The notes under the pieces were generated by a model. The model saw only the letters and a list, made by a program, of their open reading frames with translations. It was not told where the DNA came from and did no database searches. Positions 53,934 through 63,794 of a stretch of 64,000 nucleotides of DNA are shown here, piece after piece. This stretch comes from Rothia aeria (lineage in GTDB: Bacteria > Actinomycetota > Actinomycetes > Actinomycetales > Micrococcaceae): assembly GCA_002355935.1 (NCBI GenBank), contig AP017895.1, positions 1,178,001 to 1,242,000 of the forward strand, given 5' to 3'. The first letter of the stretch is position 1, and each line of letters starts with the position of its first letter. Position numbers and translations under genes: made by a program.

Positions 53934-54644
53934 ATGCATGAGAAACCTAAGTTAACGATTGCTATTGATGGCCCTTCCGGGTCTGGAAAGTCTTCAGTCT
54001 CAAAAGAGGTGGCGCGTCATTTTGGGTTGGCGTATCTTGACACCGGCGCCATGTACCGTGCGGCAACCTGGTATGTGCTGGAGCGGGGGATTGACCTGGC
54101 TGACGCTGAGGCTATCTCCCAGGCGGTGGTTGAGATGCCGTTGGTGTTTGGCACCAATATTAAGGAAGAAGAGATCCTGATTGGCTCTACCGATGTGCGT
54201 GAGCAGATCCGCTCTGAGCGGGTTTCGGCGGCGGTCTCAGCTGTGGCGTCCGTCCCGGCGGTACGTGAGCACCTGATCGGGTTGCAGAGATGGGCCATTG
54301 GGCACGCCGTGAATGGTATTGTCGCCGAGGGGCGTGATATTACCACTGTGGTGGCCCCGGACGCGGATGCGCGTATCTTGCTGACTGCTTCGGAAGAGGT
54401 GCGTATGGCCCGCCGCGGCCTGGAAAATACTGAGAAGTCGGGTTCTGCGGGCGATTTGACGCAGCAGATCTCTGAGCGTGACGCCAAAGACTCGAAGGTT
54501 AATAATTTTATGCAGGCCGCAGCTGGTGTTGAGCTGATTGATAGCTCCGAACTGGACTTTAACGCCACCGTTTCGGCTGTGATTAATGCGGTAAACGCGC
54601 AGGTGAAAGCAAAACGCGGGGATAACCCACGCAGCAGTACGTAA
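53934..54644 (+). CDS. cmk: cytidylate kinase
   Basis: 236 residues from ATG 53934. Walker A IAIDGPSGSGKSSVSKEVAR, the YLDTGAMYRAATW segment, GIVAEGRDITTVVAPDADAR and the lid Arg residues (RMARRGLENTEK). Phosphorylates CMP and dCMP. Frame intact. Precedes der as usual. Confidence 0.95.
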   Translation: MHEKPKLTIAIDGPSGSGKSSVSKEVARHFGLAYLDTGAMYRAATWYVLERGIDLADAEAISQAVVEMPLVFGTNIKEEEILIGSTDVREQIRSERVSAAVSAVASVPAVREHLIGLQRWAIGHAVNGIVAEGRDITTVVAPDADARILLTASEEVRMARRGLENTEKSGSAGDLTQQISERDAKDSKVNNFMQAAAGVELIDSSELDFNATVSAVINAVNAQVKAKRGDNPRSST

Positions 54645-54729
54645 TGTGCGAACAGCCTGGCTCCCAGGCTCCTAGTGGGACCCTTATGGGAAGTGGTTCG
54701 GGTGTTTGCAGTGTAGAAAGGGGACGCGC

Positions 54730-56316
54730 ATGGCTGAGAACGATGCTATCCGCGATGACTACGAAGACAAATATTTAGGCGGCGGTGAGGATGATGTCAC
54801 CGAGCGTCTAGCTGATATTGACGATGAGACCGCCGAGGCACGTGCACAGGCTCTTCTGGAGGGGCTTGAGGACTATGATCTTGATGAGGAAGATCGTGCG
54901 CTCTTGGGTGCCTGGGGTTTTGAGCTTGACGAGGAAGAAGAACAGCTTGCTGACCCGGTGGTAGCGATCGTGGGGCGCCCCAATGTGGGGAAGTCCACGA
55001 TTATTAACCGTATTTGGGTCGGCGTGAGGCCGTGGTGGAGGATAAGCCGGGGTGACCCGCGACCGTGTCTCCTATAAAGCTGAATGGTTGGACAAACGTT
55101 TCACCCTTGTTGATACTGGCGGCTGGGAATCTGATGCACGCGGTATTGACGCCCAGGTGGCGGATCAGGCGGAAATCGCGGTTGAGCAGGCCGACGTTGT
55201 TATTCTTGTGGTGGACGCGCGCGTGGGTATTACCGCCTCGGATGAGCAGATTGTGCGCATGCTCCGGCGCGTGAAGAAACCCATTATCCTGATGGCCAAT
55301 AAGATTGATGACGCTCACCTGGAACCGGAGATTTATAACCTGTGGTCGCTGGGAATGGGGCAGCCTTTCCCGGTTTCGGGTTTGCACGGTCGTGGCCTTG
55401 CGGATGCCCTTGACGAACTTCTAGAGGTCATGCCCGAGCACTCCCAGTATGCGCAGCCGGATGCGCTGGGTGGGCCGCGCCGTGTGGCGCTGATTGGTCG
55501 CCCCAACGTGGGTAAATCCTCGCTGCTGAATAAGTTGGCTGGTTCTGAACGTGCGGTTGTGAATGACCTTGCGGGTACTACGCGTGACCCTATTGATGAG
55601 GTTATTGAGCTGGGCGGTTACCCGTGGCGGTTTATTGATACGGCGGGTATTCGCCGCCGCCAGCATATGGCGAAGGGGGCAGAGTTTTATTCTTCGCTTC
55701 GCACTCAGACAGCTCTGGAACGCTCCGAGGTCGCGGTTGTACTTCTGGACGTGTCTGAGCCGCTGAGTGAGCAGGACGTGCGTATTATTCAGACCGCTAT
55801 CGATTCCGGTCGTGCAATGGTGCTGGCTTTCAACAAGTGGGACACCCTTGATGAGGAACGCCGCGAGATGCTCGAACGTGAAATTGACCGCGACCTGGCG
55901 CACGTGAAGTGGGCTCCGCGCGTGAATATTTCGGCGAAAACCGGCTGGCATAAAGATAAACTGGTGCCCGCCCTGGAACGCTCGCTGGAGTCCTGGGATT
56001 CGCGTATCCCAACGGGGCGGCTGAACGCTTTCTTAGGGGAGCTGGCTGCGGCGCATCCTCATCCTTTGCGTGGTGGTAAGCAGCCGCGTATTCTTTTCGG
56101 CACGCAGGTGTCGTCGCGCCCGCCGAAGTTTGTGCTTTTCACAACCGGGTTCTTAGACCCGGGGTATCGGCGTTTTATTACGCGCCGCCTGCGTGAAACT
56201 TTCGAGTTCACGGGCACGCCGATCGAAATTTCGATGCGCGTGCGTGAACGCCGCTCCTTGGGGAACGTCAGGGCGGTAAGACGAAGAAGAAGGGGAAGAG
56301 CACCCGCAAACGGTAG
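54730..56316 (+). CDS. der: ribosome-assembly GTPase Der (EngA), three one-base frameshifts
   Basis: Double-GTPase factor for 50S maturation. ATG 54730 behind AAAGGGG. An acidic N-terminal extension of about 75 residues is followed by two G domains: [16 protein letters not shown] and, near 55490, [18 protein letters not shown] with [16 protein letters not shown]. Three bases are missing: a T near 55013, a G near 55049 and a C near 56268. Restored, it has 529 residues ending in a Lys-rich tail at 56316; the open frame beyond is an artefact. Confidence 0.95.
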
Positions 56317-56520
56317 TCCCTGCCCCGTGGCGTACTGGGTGCCTTGTGGTGGTCTCGAAGAAGCCGCTGCGAGGCGCCCGTGCTGGCATGGTGACCCCTT
56401 ATGTGAGCAGCTGAGAACGGTAGCGCAAAAATTTCTGTTCCTTAGTCTGTGCCAAGTTGCACGGGGTAAAAACCTGGGGTATAGTTTATCGAGTGTTCAG
56501 GGAGGGTTCCCCGGAATCAT

Positions 56521-56593
56521 CGGGTTGTGGCGCAGCTTGGTAGCGCACTTGACTGGGGTCAAGGGGTCGCAGGTTCAAATCCTGTCAACCCGA
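56521..56593 (+). tRNA. tRNA-Pro (GGG), one base short in the anticodon loop
   Basis: Acceptor stem CGGGTTG/CAACCCG, D arm GCGC/GCGC, anticodon stem CTTGA/TCAAG, T arm with TTCAAAT. The anticodon loop as read is CTGGGG, six bases; a normal loop is CTGGGGG with anticodon GGG. One G is probably lost to homopolymer undercalling. Confidence 0.92.
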
Positions 56594-56600
56594 CGCAGAA

Positions 56601-56639
56601 AACGCTCTAATCGGTAGAACTATCGGTTGGGGCGTTTTG
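56601..56639 (+). terminator. terminator after tRNA-Pro
   Basis: AACGCTCTAA (56601-56610) pairs with TTGGGGCGTT (56627-56636), then TTGT. Confidence 0.6.
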
Positions 56640-56736
56640 TTGTATCTGGTATTGTGCATCATAAGTTACTGGTTTTGGCGGTTGACACAATGTACGTGAC
56701 CGCAGGCTAGCTATGACCGGAAGGCAGCGGTGCAGA

Positions 56737-57297
56737 ATGCAGAAACTGTATAAGTTACTCGCCATGGTTGATGATGCCCTGATCGCCCCGGGTGCAACGA
56801 ATACTGAACGCTTACTGGGTTACGGAGCCGGTGTTTGCGGTGCTATTTTTGCGGGAACAACCGGTGCGCTGCAGGGCATTTCAGGCTTCGGGATTGTCCT
56901 GCTGATTGTGGGCGGCTTCGACCTTTTCGGGGGAGCAGTTGTGAACGCAACCCCAGCGTGTTCACGGCGTTTCCACACGGGGAAACGATCCCGCGGGTCT
57001 GCTTTGGGGTTTATTGCCAGGCATATTCATACGCTGGTGTTAGCGGCCGTGCTGCCCACTGTAATGCCGTGGGCAACAGCCATTGTCGCCTATGCGGGTG
57101 TTCTACTGGCCGCAGCGCTTATCGTCTCTGTCCGCAGTCAGTACCGACCGCCGGTAGCGTTTGGGCTTGCCGTCGTCCTCATCGCTATCTGCCTCGCGAT
57201 ACAGCCGCTAAGCCCCGCCGCAGTATGGGTAATCCCCGTCTTGGTTATTAAGCTGCTGCTCTCACATCTTTTACCGCACCCAACCAACGAGCTATAA
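56737..57297 (+). CDS. hypothetical membrane protein
   Basis: 186 residues from ATG 56737 (GGAAGG upstream; ATG 56713 is possible). Four or five hydrophobic helices (GAGVCGAIFAGTTGALQGIS, GFGIVLLIVGGFDLFGGAVV, AVLPTVMPWATAIVAYAGVL, FGLAVVLIAICLAIQPL). No named family recognised. Confidence 0.7.
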   Translation: MQKLYKLLAMVDDALIAPGATNTERLLGYGAGVCGAIFAGTTGALQGISGFGIVLLIVGGFDLFGGAVVNATPACSRRFHTGKRSRGSALGFIARHIHTLVLAAVLPTVMPWATAIVAYAGVLLAAALIVSVRSQYRPPVAFGLAVVLIAICLAIQPLSPAAVWVIPVLVIKLLLSHLLPHPTNEL

Positions 57298-57434
57298 GCA
57301 CAAGGCGCAGAAGAGCCCTAGCAATAACAGAAAATTTCACTCTAATAACAGGCAGCGACTTTAGCAGCCTCACGTGAGCGAATGCCGCTTATGCCTTCAT
57401 CGTTGTCTCGCCGGCGGCACCGCGTAATGGTGAG

Positions 57435-58076
57435 TTAGCTGCCGCCGCTGGTAATAACAGCATCGCGGCCAATCCACTCAGCATCGAGGGCGGCACGGTA
57501 CATAAAATGGCCCACATCGGCGCGGCTCACCTTTAGTACCGCGGAATTCATGGAAATATTCTCTCCCACACGGTAAGTGTCGGTGGCTGGGCCGTTTGTT
57601 AGAGCGGTAGGGTACACGATGGTGTAGTCCAAGTCGCTGGCGCGGAGCAGCTTTTCTGCCTCAGCCTTATTCGCATAAATATTGCGCAGTATTGTCTTAT
57701 ACACCGCTTTCTGGCTGAAGGTGGCCGAATCGTAGGTGTGCGCAACACCGAAAGACGATAACCACACCAGGCGGTGAACACCGGTGGCAGATGCCGCCTG
57801 CAGAATCGCCAAGATGGCGTCCGTAAAAAGGTTCTCCGCCCGCAGGGCTTTACCACGGCCTAGAGCGGAGATGATGACGTCCTGCCCGTCCATGGCTTTC
57901 GTTAGGTCCTCAGCTGAGGTGGCATCACCGCGAACAACCTTCACCTGCTGCCCGAACTGTTCCAGCGTTTCGGGGTGCCGGGCTAAGGCGGTGACGGTAT
58001 CCCCATGTTCCAGGGCTTGCTGAAGCACTTGTTGTCCAGTGGGGCCGCTGGCTCCAAGTAAAAGGATATTCATCAT
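57435..58076 (-). CDS. NAD(P)-binding oxidoreductase, atypical SDR
   Basis: 213 residues from ATG 58076 behind GGGAGGAA. Rossmann motif LLLGASGPTGQQVLQQALEH at the very N-terminus, VVRGDATSAEDL and VHRLVWLSSFGVAHTY. Lacks the classical YxxxK pair, so it belongs with the NmrA/BVR-B-like atypical SDRs (NAD(P)H-binding). Substrate unknown. Confidence 0.85.
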   Translation of the reverse strand: MMNILLLGASGPTGQQVLQQALEHGDTVTALARHPETLEQFGQQVKVVRGDATSAEDLTKAMDGQDVIISALGRGKALRAENLFTDAILAILQAASATGVHRLVWLSSFGVAHTYDSATFSQKAVYKTILRNIYANKAEAEKLLRASDLDYTIVYPTALTNGPATDTYRVGENISMNSAVLKVSRADVGHFMYRAALDAEWIGRDAVITSGGS

Positions 58077-58555
58077 TATTCCTCCCAGGCGGTATAGGCG
58101 CGCTCTGACAACATCTGCGAGTTTACTTAACAATGGTAGTAAAGTTCATGTAGAAGATAAATGTTTTAGGCGCACGGAATCTGCCCCCAAGTAATAGCCC
58201 TAAAGGCCGTTGATCTGTCTGGATATCCAACATGTTGAGGCGGTTAGCCAAATAATAACGCGGAGCGCAGTGAAATCTTCAGGTTGTGATGCAACTATGA
58301 TGTTTCAGTCTTTAGGTGGGGATATTTGCGAACAAGTTGTCATGAAGTGGTACATTCATAAGTGGGACGGGGAACACATAAGCCACCGTAACCATCTGGC
58401 AGGCAGGTTTAGCGTTTTCTCCGTTTGAAAACACATCAATATGCTGCCGCCAAACCCACAGAAACGCAATACTACCGGTAAGGCGCTCGCTGAGGGAACG
58501 ACGGCACAGCCCGCATAGAACCACTGCGGGCGCACTGCCGGAAGGACACACCCTC
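58077..58555. other. divergent promoter region before the first lactate permease
   Basis: 479 bases, no credible gene. A hairpin CCCGCA (58510-58515) with TGCGGG (58525-58530) lies in the leader 26 bases before the permease start. No operator of a known regulator recognised. Confidence 0.45.
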
Positions 58556-60217
58556 ATGTGGCAACAGGTATACGACCCGTTACATTCCACCGTGCTATCA
58601 GCCCTCGTTGCGGCCATACCCATTATTTTCTTCCTACTGGGTCTTACCGTACTTAAACTTAGCGGCATTAAAGCGGCAGTCATTGCCCTGGTTCTAGCTC
58701 TGGGCATCGGAATCCTCGTCTTCGGGCTGCCAGCAGGTGCCGGGGCGGGTTCGATCCTTTACGGTTTCTTAGCTGGCATGTGGCCTATTGGGTGGATTGT
58801 GCTCATGGCCGTGTGGCTCTACCGCATTAGCGTGCGCGCCGGGAACTTCGACATCGTCCGTTCCTCCATCTCAGCTATCTCAACAGACCAGCGCATCCAG
58901 ATGCTGCTGATTGCGTTTTGCTTCGGTGGGTTCTTGGAAGGGGCCGCCGGGTTCGGTATTCCCATCGCCATCTGCGCCGCGCTGCTGGTGAGCCTGGGGT
59001 TCAACCCGCTCAAAGCCTCCATGCTGGCGTTGGTTGCAAACGTCGCTTCCGGGGCGTACGGGGCCATCGGTATTCCTGTCAGCACCGGTGCCGAGAAAGG
59101 CAGTATTCCCCTTGCTGAACTATCAGCAGATATGATCCCTGTGTTGCAGATTTTTGCGCTTCTTACCCCTGTGCTCCTTGTGGTGATCCAAGACGGGCTG
59201 CGCGGTTTACGCGAAACAGGTCTGGTAGCGCTCATTGTCGGTGCCGTGTACTCCGGCGGACAGTCGCTACTGCTACAGGTGCTGGGCAACCCCGAACTGG
59301 TCGATGTGATCCCGCCGCTGCTGGCGCTTGTGGCGCTCGCACTAATAATGCGTGTGTGGCAGCCCAAAAATACTTACCGTGAACCTACCGCTCCCACACT
59401 CGAAGAGGTACAAGAGCAGGGGGCAGTGAAGCACACCGCCGGGGAGATCCTAAACGCCTGGAGCCCGTTCGTATACCTCTCCGTCGTTATTCTCTTGTGG
59501 TCCACCGTCCTCAAGCCGGTATTTGCTAAAGCCACCAAACCGGGGGAGAGCGACGGGCTGCTAGGATTCACCAATATCCCTGTTAATATTCCCGGTGTGC
59601 ACAAGGCAATAGCGCAGGCAGCCCCTATCGTTCATGAACCCACCCCTGTGAAGGCTGTGTTTACCTGGAACATTTTGGGGGCATCCGGCACCGCGATTCT
59701 GGTGGCCGTCGTTATTACCGTGCTGTTCTCCAAGATCAGTTGGAAGGCCGCGTTCGAAGAACTCGGCGGCACCTGGAAACAGCTGCAAACTCCCATCATT
59801 ATGATTTGCCTGGTCATGTCCTTAGCGAATGTGATGAACTACGCCGGAATGATCTCTTCCATCGCGCTGGCGGTGGCGGCCGCAGGTGCCGTGTTCCCGC
59901 TCCTATCACCCATTATTGGCTGGATTGGTGTGTTCGTGACCGGCTCCGTGGTGAACAACAACATCCTCTTCGCCGGTCTGCAATCAACCACCGCACACCA
60001 GATCGGTGTGAACCCCACTCTGTTGGTGGCTGCCAACACCTCTGGTGGTGTGATGGCAAAAATTGTTTCGCCCCAGTCAATTGCTATCGCTGCGGCCGCA
60101 GTGAACAGCGCCGGGCAGGAATCGAAGATTACCTCCATGTCCATTAAATACAGTGCAGGGCTGCTGATCGTTCTGTGCGTGTGGGTGTACCTACTCTCAC
60201 TGGTGATGACGCACTAA
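58556..60217 (+). CDS. lctP: L-lactate permease, first copy
   Basis: 553 residues from ATG 58556 behind GGAAGGA. LctP-family proton symporter for L-lactate (and glycolate), about 12-14 helices. Conserved stretches include FLEGAAGFGIPIAICAALLV and the C-terminal VSPQSIAIAAAAVNSAGQES. Tandem with a second copy of exactly equal length and 2,057-base offset. No lactate dehydrogenase gene nearby. Confidence 0.93.
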   Translation: MWQQVYDPLHSTVLSALVAAIPIIFFLLGLTVLKLSGIKAAVIALVLALGIGILVFGLPAGAGAGSILYGFLAGMWPIGWIVLMAVWLYRISVRAGNFDIVRSSISAISTDQRIQMLLIAFCFGGFLEGAAGFGIPIAICAALLVSLGFNPLKASMLALVANVASGAYGAIGIPVSTGAEKGSIPLAELSADMIPVLQIFALLTPVLLVVIQDGLRGLRETGLVALIVGAVYSGGQSLLLQVLGNPELVDVIPPLLALVALALIMRVWQPKNTYREPTAPTLEEVQEQGAVKHTAGEILNAWSPFVYLSVVILLWSTVLKPVFAKATKPGESDGLLGFTNIPVNIPGVHKAIAQAAPIVHEPTPVKAVFTWNILGASGTAILVAVVITVLFSKISWKAAFEELGGTWKQLQTPIIMICLVMSLANVMNYAGMISSIALAVAAAGAVFPLLSPIIGWIGVFVTGSVVNNNILFAGLQSTTAHQIGVNPTLLVAANTSGGVMAKIVSPQSIAIAAAAVNSAGQESKITSMSIKYSAGLLIVLCVWVYLLSLVMTH

Positions 60218-60612
60218 TCACCTCGGGCAGTTTCAACTCACATACCACCATAGCAGCCACTACAACCGGCGGGTTCCGCAACGGAAATAACCGAGCGGAA
60301 CCCGCCAGTTTCATGTGTCTACACCGCAAGTCAGTGCCGCCTCATATGAGTCACTCCCCGCACTCATGGTACTTTTGAAAAGAAAAGGTTGTGTGTACCC
60401 TTATTAGTCTCACATGTCCACGTCTCACTACAGCAATGGGTACAGAGCGGGAATAACACCGGTACACACCACTGTTATATACACACAAATACAGATAAAA
60501 CGCACGATGCCGCCCACACACCTGCCACACCAGTAGCAGGAACCGTGGCGGCATCACATCGTGAAATACCGAGCGGGAGCACACACAGCACCGCCGGGAA
60601 GGACTAAAACTT
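60218..60612 (+). promoter_or_regulatory. region between the permeases: terminator and nested inverted repeat
   Basis: GGCGGGTTCCGC (60268-60279) with GCGGAACCCGCC (60295-60306) probably ends the first transcript. Before the second gene, GATGCCGCC (60506-60514) with GGCGGCATC (60547-60555) encloses CCTGC (60521-60525) with GCAGG (60536-60540), a nested hairpin in the leader. No gene in this gap. Confidence 0.6.
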
Positions 60613-62274
60613 ATGTGGCAACAGGTCTATGACCCACTCCACTCGACTGTGCTTTCGGCACTGGTCGCAGCGGCGCCCATCATCCTTTTCTTACTGAGCC
60701 TTACCGTTTTCAAACTCACCGGCATTAAGTCTGCGCTCCTCTCGTTGGCGGCTGCGTTGGGTATCGGTATCTTCGTGTTTGGCCTGCCTGTCAGTGCTGG
60801 GGCGGGTTCGATCCTTTACGGTTTCTTAGCTGGCATGTGGCCTATTGGGTGGATTGTGCTCATGGCCGTGTGGCTGTACCGCATTAGCGTGCGCGCTGGG
60901 AATTTCGATATTGTGCGCTCATCGGTGTCGGCAATATCCACCGATCAGCGCATCCAGATGCTGCTGATAGCGTTCTGTTTTGGCGGGTTCTTGGAAGGGG
61001 CCGCGGGGTTCGGTATTCCCATTGCTATTGCGGCGGCGCTGCTGGTGAACCTGGGCTTCAACCCGCTCAAAGCCTCCATGTTCGCACTTATCGCTAACGC
61101 CGCCTCAGGGGCTTATGGCGCTATTGGTATCCCGGTCACTACTGCCGCCAACTACGGAAACATTGATCTAGCAGGTCTATCCATAGATATTGTTCCGGTA
61201 CTGCAGATTTTCTCAATGCTTATCCCCGTGCTCATGGTCGCCATTCAAGACGGGGTGCGTGGTGTGCGTGAAGTTGGGCCTGTTGCCTTGCTTATTGGTG
61301 CAGTGTTCTCTGGTGGGCAGTCAGCGATTCTGTTCTTCCTTGGCAGTCCCGAGCTGGTGGATATTATTCCGCCGCTGCTGGCGCTTGTGGTGCTTGCGTT
61401 AATGATGCGCGTGTGGCAGCCCAAAAATATTTACCGTGAGCCTACCGCTCCCACCCTTGAAGAGGTACAAGAGCAGGGAGCAGTCAAGCACACTGCTGGG
61501 GAGATCCTAAATGCTTGGAGTCCCTTCGTGTACTTATCGGTTGCCATCCTGCTGTGGTCTACCGCCCTCAAACCGGTATTTGCTAAAGCTGTTAAACCGG
61601 GGGAGAGCGACGGGCTATTGGGGTTCTCCACCATTCTGTTTAACATCCCCGGCGTGCATGGGGTAATTGAGCAGGCTGCCCCTATCGTCACTAAGCCCAC
61701 CCCTGTGAAGGCTGTGTTTACCTGGAATATTTTGGGGGCCTCCGGCACCGCGATTCTAGTGGCGGTGCTGGTGACCGTGTTGTTCTCTAAAATTAGTTGG
61801 AAGGCTGCGTTTGAGGAACTTGGCGGCACCTGGAAACAGTTATGGCTTCCTATCCTCATGATCTGCTTGGTGATGGCCCTGGCGAATGTGATGAACTACG
61901 CTGGGATGATTTCCTCTATCGCACTTGCGGCCTCAGCTGCGGGCGCGTTCTTCCCGCTTATTTCGCCAGTAATCGGCTGGATTGGTGTGTTCGTGACCGG
62001 ATCAGTAACAAACAATAACGTGCTGTTCGCCGGTTTGCAGTCTGCGACCGCGCATCAGATTAATGTGAATCCCACTCTGCTGGTGGCCTCGAACACTGCG
62101 GGCGGTGTGATGGGTAAGATCGTTTCGCCTCAGTCGATTGCTATTGCTGCGGCTGCTGTGAATAGTGCTGGGCAGGAATCGAAGATTACCTCCATGTCTA
62201 TTAAATACAGTGCTATTCTGCTGGTTTTGGTATGCGTGTGGGTGTACCTACTCTCACTGGTGATGGCCCGCTAA
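60613..62274 (+). CDS. lctP: L-lactate permease, second copy
   Basis: 553 residues from ATG 60613 behind GGGAAGGA. Same family and motifs as the first copy, with no length differences. Identity is patchy: 77 bases (60799-60875) are identical to 58742-58818, whereas residues 195-225 and 335-350 differ more. This mosaic suggests gene conversion after tandem duplication. It has its own leader hairpin, so the two may be expressed under different conditions. Confidence 0.93.
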   Translation: MWQQVYDPLHSTVLSALVAAAPIILFLLSLTVFKLTGIKSALLSLAAALGIGIFVFGLPVSAGAGSILYGFLAGMWPIGWIVLMAVWLYRISVRAGNFDIVRSSVSAISTDQRIQMLLIAFCFGGFLEGAAGFGIPIAIAAALLVNLGFNPLKASMFALIANAASGAYGAIGIPVTTAANYGNIDLAGLSIDIVPVLQIFSMLIPVLMVAIQDGVRGVREVGPVALLIGAVFSGGQSAILFFLGSPELVDIIPPLLALVVLALMMRVWQPKNIYREPTAPTLEEVQEQGAVKHTAGEILNAWSPFVYLSVAILLWSTALKPVFAKAVKPGESDGLLGFSTILFNIPGVHGVIEQAAPIVTKPTPVKAVFTWNILGASGTAILVAVLVTVLFSKISWKAAFEELGGTWKQLWLPILMICLVMALANVMNYAGMISSIALAASAAGAFFPLISPVIGWIGVFVTGSVTNNNVLFAGLQSATAHQINVNPTLLVASNTAGGVMGKIVSPQSIAIAAAAVNSAGQESKITSMSIKYSAILLVLVCVWVYLLSLVMAR

Positions 62275-62455
62275 AGAGCTCCTTGCTCTTCGTCCAATAC
62301 CTGTTGTCCGGCTCATCGGTACAGCGAGAAACCGAACAGGCACGTGGTGAGGCGAAGTATGTGCGTTATAAGTTACGGGCATGTATCTTCACTGGTCTGA
62401 GGGAGTAAAATTGTTCCTGTTTACCGATTGACACTACAGCAAGGAGAAGAACTTT

Positions 62456-62848
62456 ATGCCAGCTATGCTGACCGTAGTCACCGTGTTCGCGTTTGTGGCA
62501 ATTGCCATTCACGTGTATATCTGGATTCTTGAATCGTTTCTGTGGACCAAGCCAAAAGGCCGTGAAGTGTTCAATATGAGCGAGGAGTTCGCGGAGTCTA
62601 CAAAAGATATGGCGGCAAACCAGGGGCTGTATAACCTGATGCTGGCTTGGGTTGCTGCCACCGGCCTGCTCGCTTTCTGGTTTGGTGGGCTCCCGCAGGT
62701 GGGTATCGCCCTCATGTTTGCTGGTTTGGGGTCGATGGCTGTAGCTGGTATTTACCTGTTTCTCACCTCAAAAGACAAGCGTAAGCCCGCGCTCATCCAA
62801 TTTACCCCGCCGCTGCTGGCGCTGATTTTCCTGCTGGTGGTGATCTAG
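62456..62848 (+). CDS. DUF1304-family membrane protein
   Basis: 130 residues from ATG 62456 behind AAGGAGA. Four helices with family marks: HVYIWILESFLWTKP, ANQGLYNLMLAWVAATGLL and a final FTPPLLALIFLLVVI. Function of DUF1304 proteins is unknown. Confidence 0.85.
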   Translation: MPAMLTVVTVFAFVAIAIHVYIWILESFLWTKPKGREVFNMSEEFAESTKDMAANQGLYNLMLAWVAATGLLAFWFGGLPQVGIALMFAGLGSMAVAGIYLFLTSKDKRKPALIQFTPPLLALIFLLVVI

Positions 62849-62867
62849 CCTCAGAGGTTTTTAATAG

Positions 62868-62913
62868 GATGCGCCCGCACCCGCGTATTGTAATACGCTG
62901 GTGCGGGCGCATC
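62868..62913 (+). terminator. terminator after the DUF1304 gene
   Basis: GATGCGCCCGCACC pairs with GGTGCGGGCGCATC, extended by GCGTAT/ATACGC around TGTA, a near-perfect 20-pair stem followed by TTACTGTTT. Confidence 0.8.
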
Positions 62914-63006
62914 TTACTGTTTGCGTCATTCTATTGTGCGGTGTTTTCTGAGAAAAGTGTGAGGCGCCCGGTAGGGAGAGGTAACATAACCCCAAATATG
63001 AGGGGG

Positions 63007-63693
63007 CTAAAGTGCCTTGGGGGAGGGCAGGAGCCTGCCGTTTTCGTCGAAAAGCCCCATGACGCCCCTGCGATGAGAATCCAGCAGGTGCGCATCCACC
63101 ATACCGATAGCGCACATGAGCGCGTAACAGCTGGTGGGCCCTAAAAATTTTCCGCCCAGTTTCTTAAAAGCCTTCGCCATAGCAGCGGACACGTCGTCCT
63201 GGGCGGGGACCTCGCTAAGTTCACGCGGGGTAATGGTGCGTTCGGGGAGGAAAGACCAAATGAAGGCTGGCAGCCCGGGCTCAACCCACTGACCATTTGG
63301 CAGATAAAAGCCAGCCAGCGAGGTGTCCCCAGCAGCCGCACGGTCACGCAGCTCGATGGTTAATAGCGCGTTAGAAATAGTAGCCTGTATTTTCAGGCGG
63401 TTGCGGATAATGCGCTCATCCTGCAACAGTCGTTCCACATCGTCGTTAGTGAACTTTACCAGAGCGTCCGGGACAAAATTTGCGAACAGTTCACGGAACG
63501 CCGGGCGCTTCACAAGAACCGTGTACCACGAGAGACCCGACTGGAAGCCTTCAAGGCAGACCCGTTCAAGCATTCCGCGTTCATCGGTAACGGGCACACC
63601 CCACTCGGTATCGTAGTAGTCACGTTCCAGATCGTTACGAACCCACGCGGGGTACTTCTCACGGGGCGCGTGATCCCCGGTGCCTATAGCCAT
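63007..63693 (-). CDS. tag: DNA-3-methyladenine glycosylase I, zinc ligands largely absent
   Basis: 228 residues from ATG 63693 (GGGGAG upstream). Removes 3-methyladenine from DNA. Family body is clear: EWGVPVTDERGMLERVCLEG, FQSGLSWYTVLVKRPAF, FKKLGGKFLGPTSCYALMCA and GMVDAH. In E. coli Tag zinc is held by Cys4, His17, His175 and Cys179. Here the N-terminal Cys is absent (KYPAW), YHD is YYD, and only the His in DAHLLDSHRR remains, with Ser in place of the last Cys. Frame intact. Confidence 0.9.
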   Translation of the reverse strand: MAIGTGDHAPREKYPAWVRNDLERDYYDTEWGVPVTDERGMLERVCLEGFQSGLSWYTVLVKRPAFRELFANFVPDALVKFTNDDVERLLQDERIIRNRLKIQATISNALLTIELRDRAAAGDTSLAGFYLPNGQWVEPGLPAFIWSFLPERTITPRELSEVPAQDDVSAAMAKAFKKLGGKFLGPTSCYALMCAIGMVDAHLLDSHRRGVMGLFDENGRLLPSPKAL

Positions 63694-63794
63694 GACTCTC
63701 CCCATCATCGAAAGTATCTATTGGAACAGCGCGTAGCTCTCAAATATACCAGTCTTTATCGGAAAAATATGGTGGAAAATTGGTGAGCACAACA

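Noticed and set aside
54706-55077. der, pheT, nadK and others as programmed frameshift genes or pseudogenes
   Set aside because: Shifts fall at unrelated sites, always as one lost base in a run, without slippery heptamers or downstream structures, and in essential genes.
56316-56617. Open frame running from der into tRNA-Pro
   Set aside because: It arises only from the lost C near 56268; with it restored, der ends at 56316.
58210-58428. 72-codon plus-strand frame in the divergent gap
   Set aside because: No ribosome site, composition unlike coding, covers the probable promoter region.
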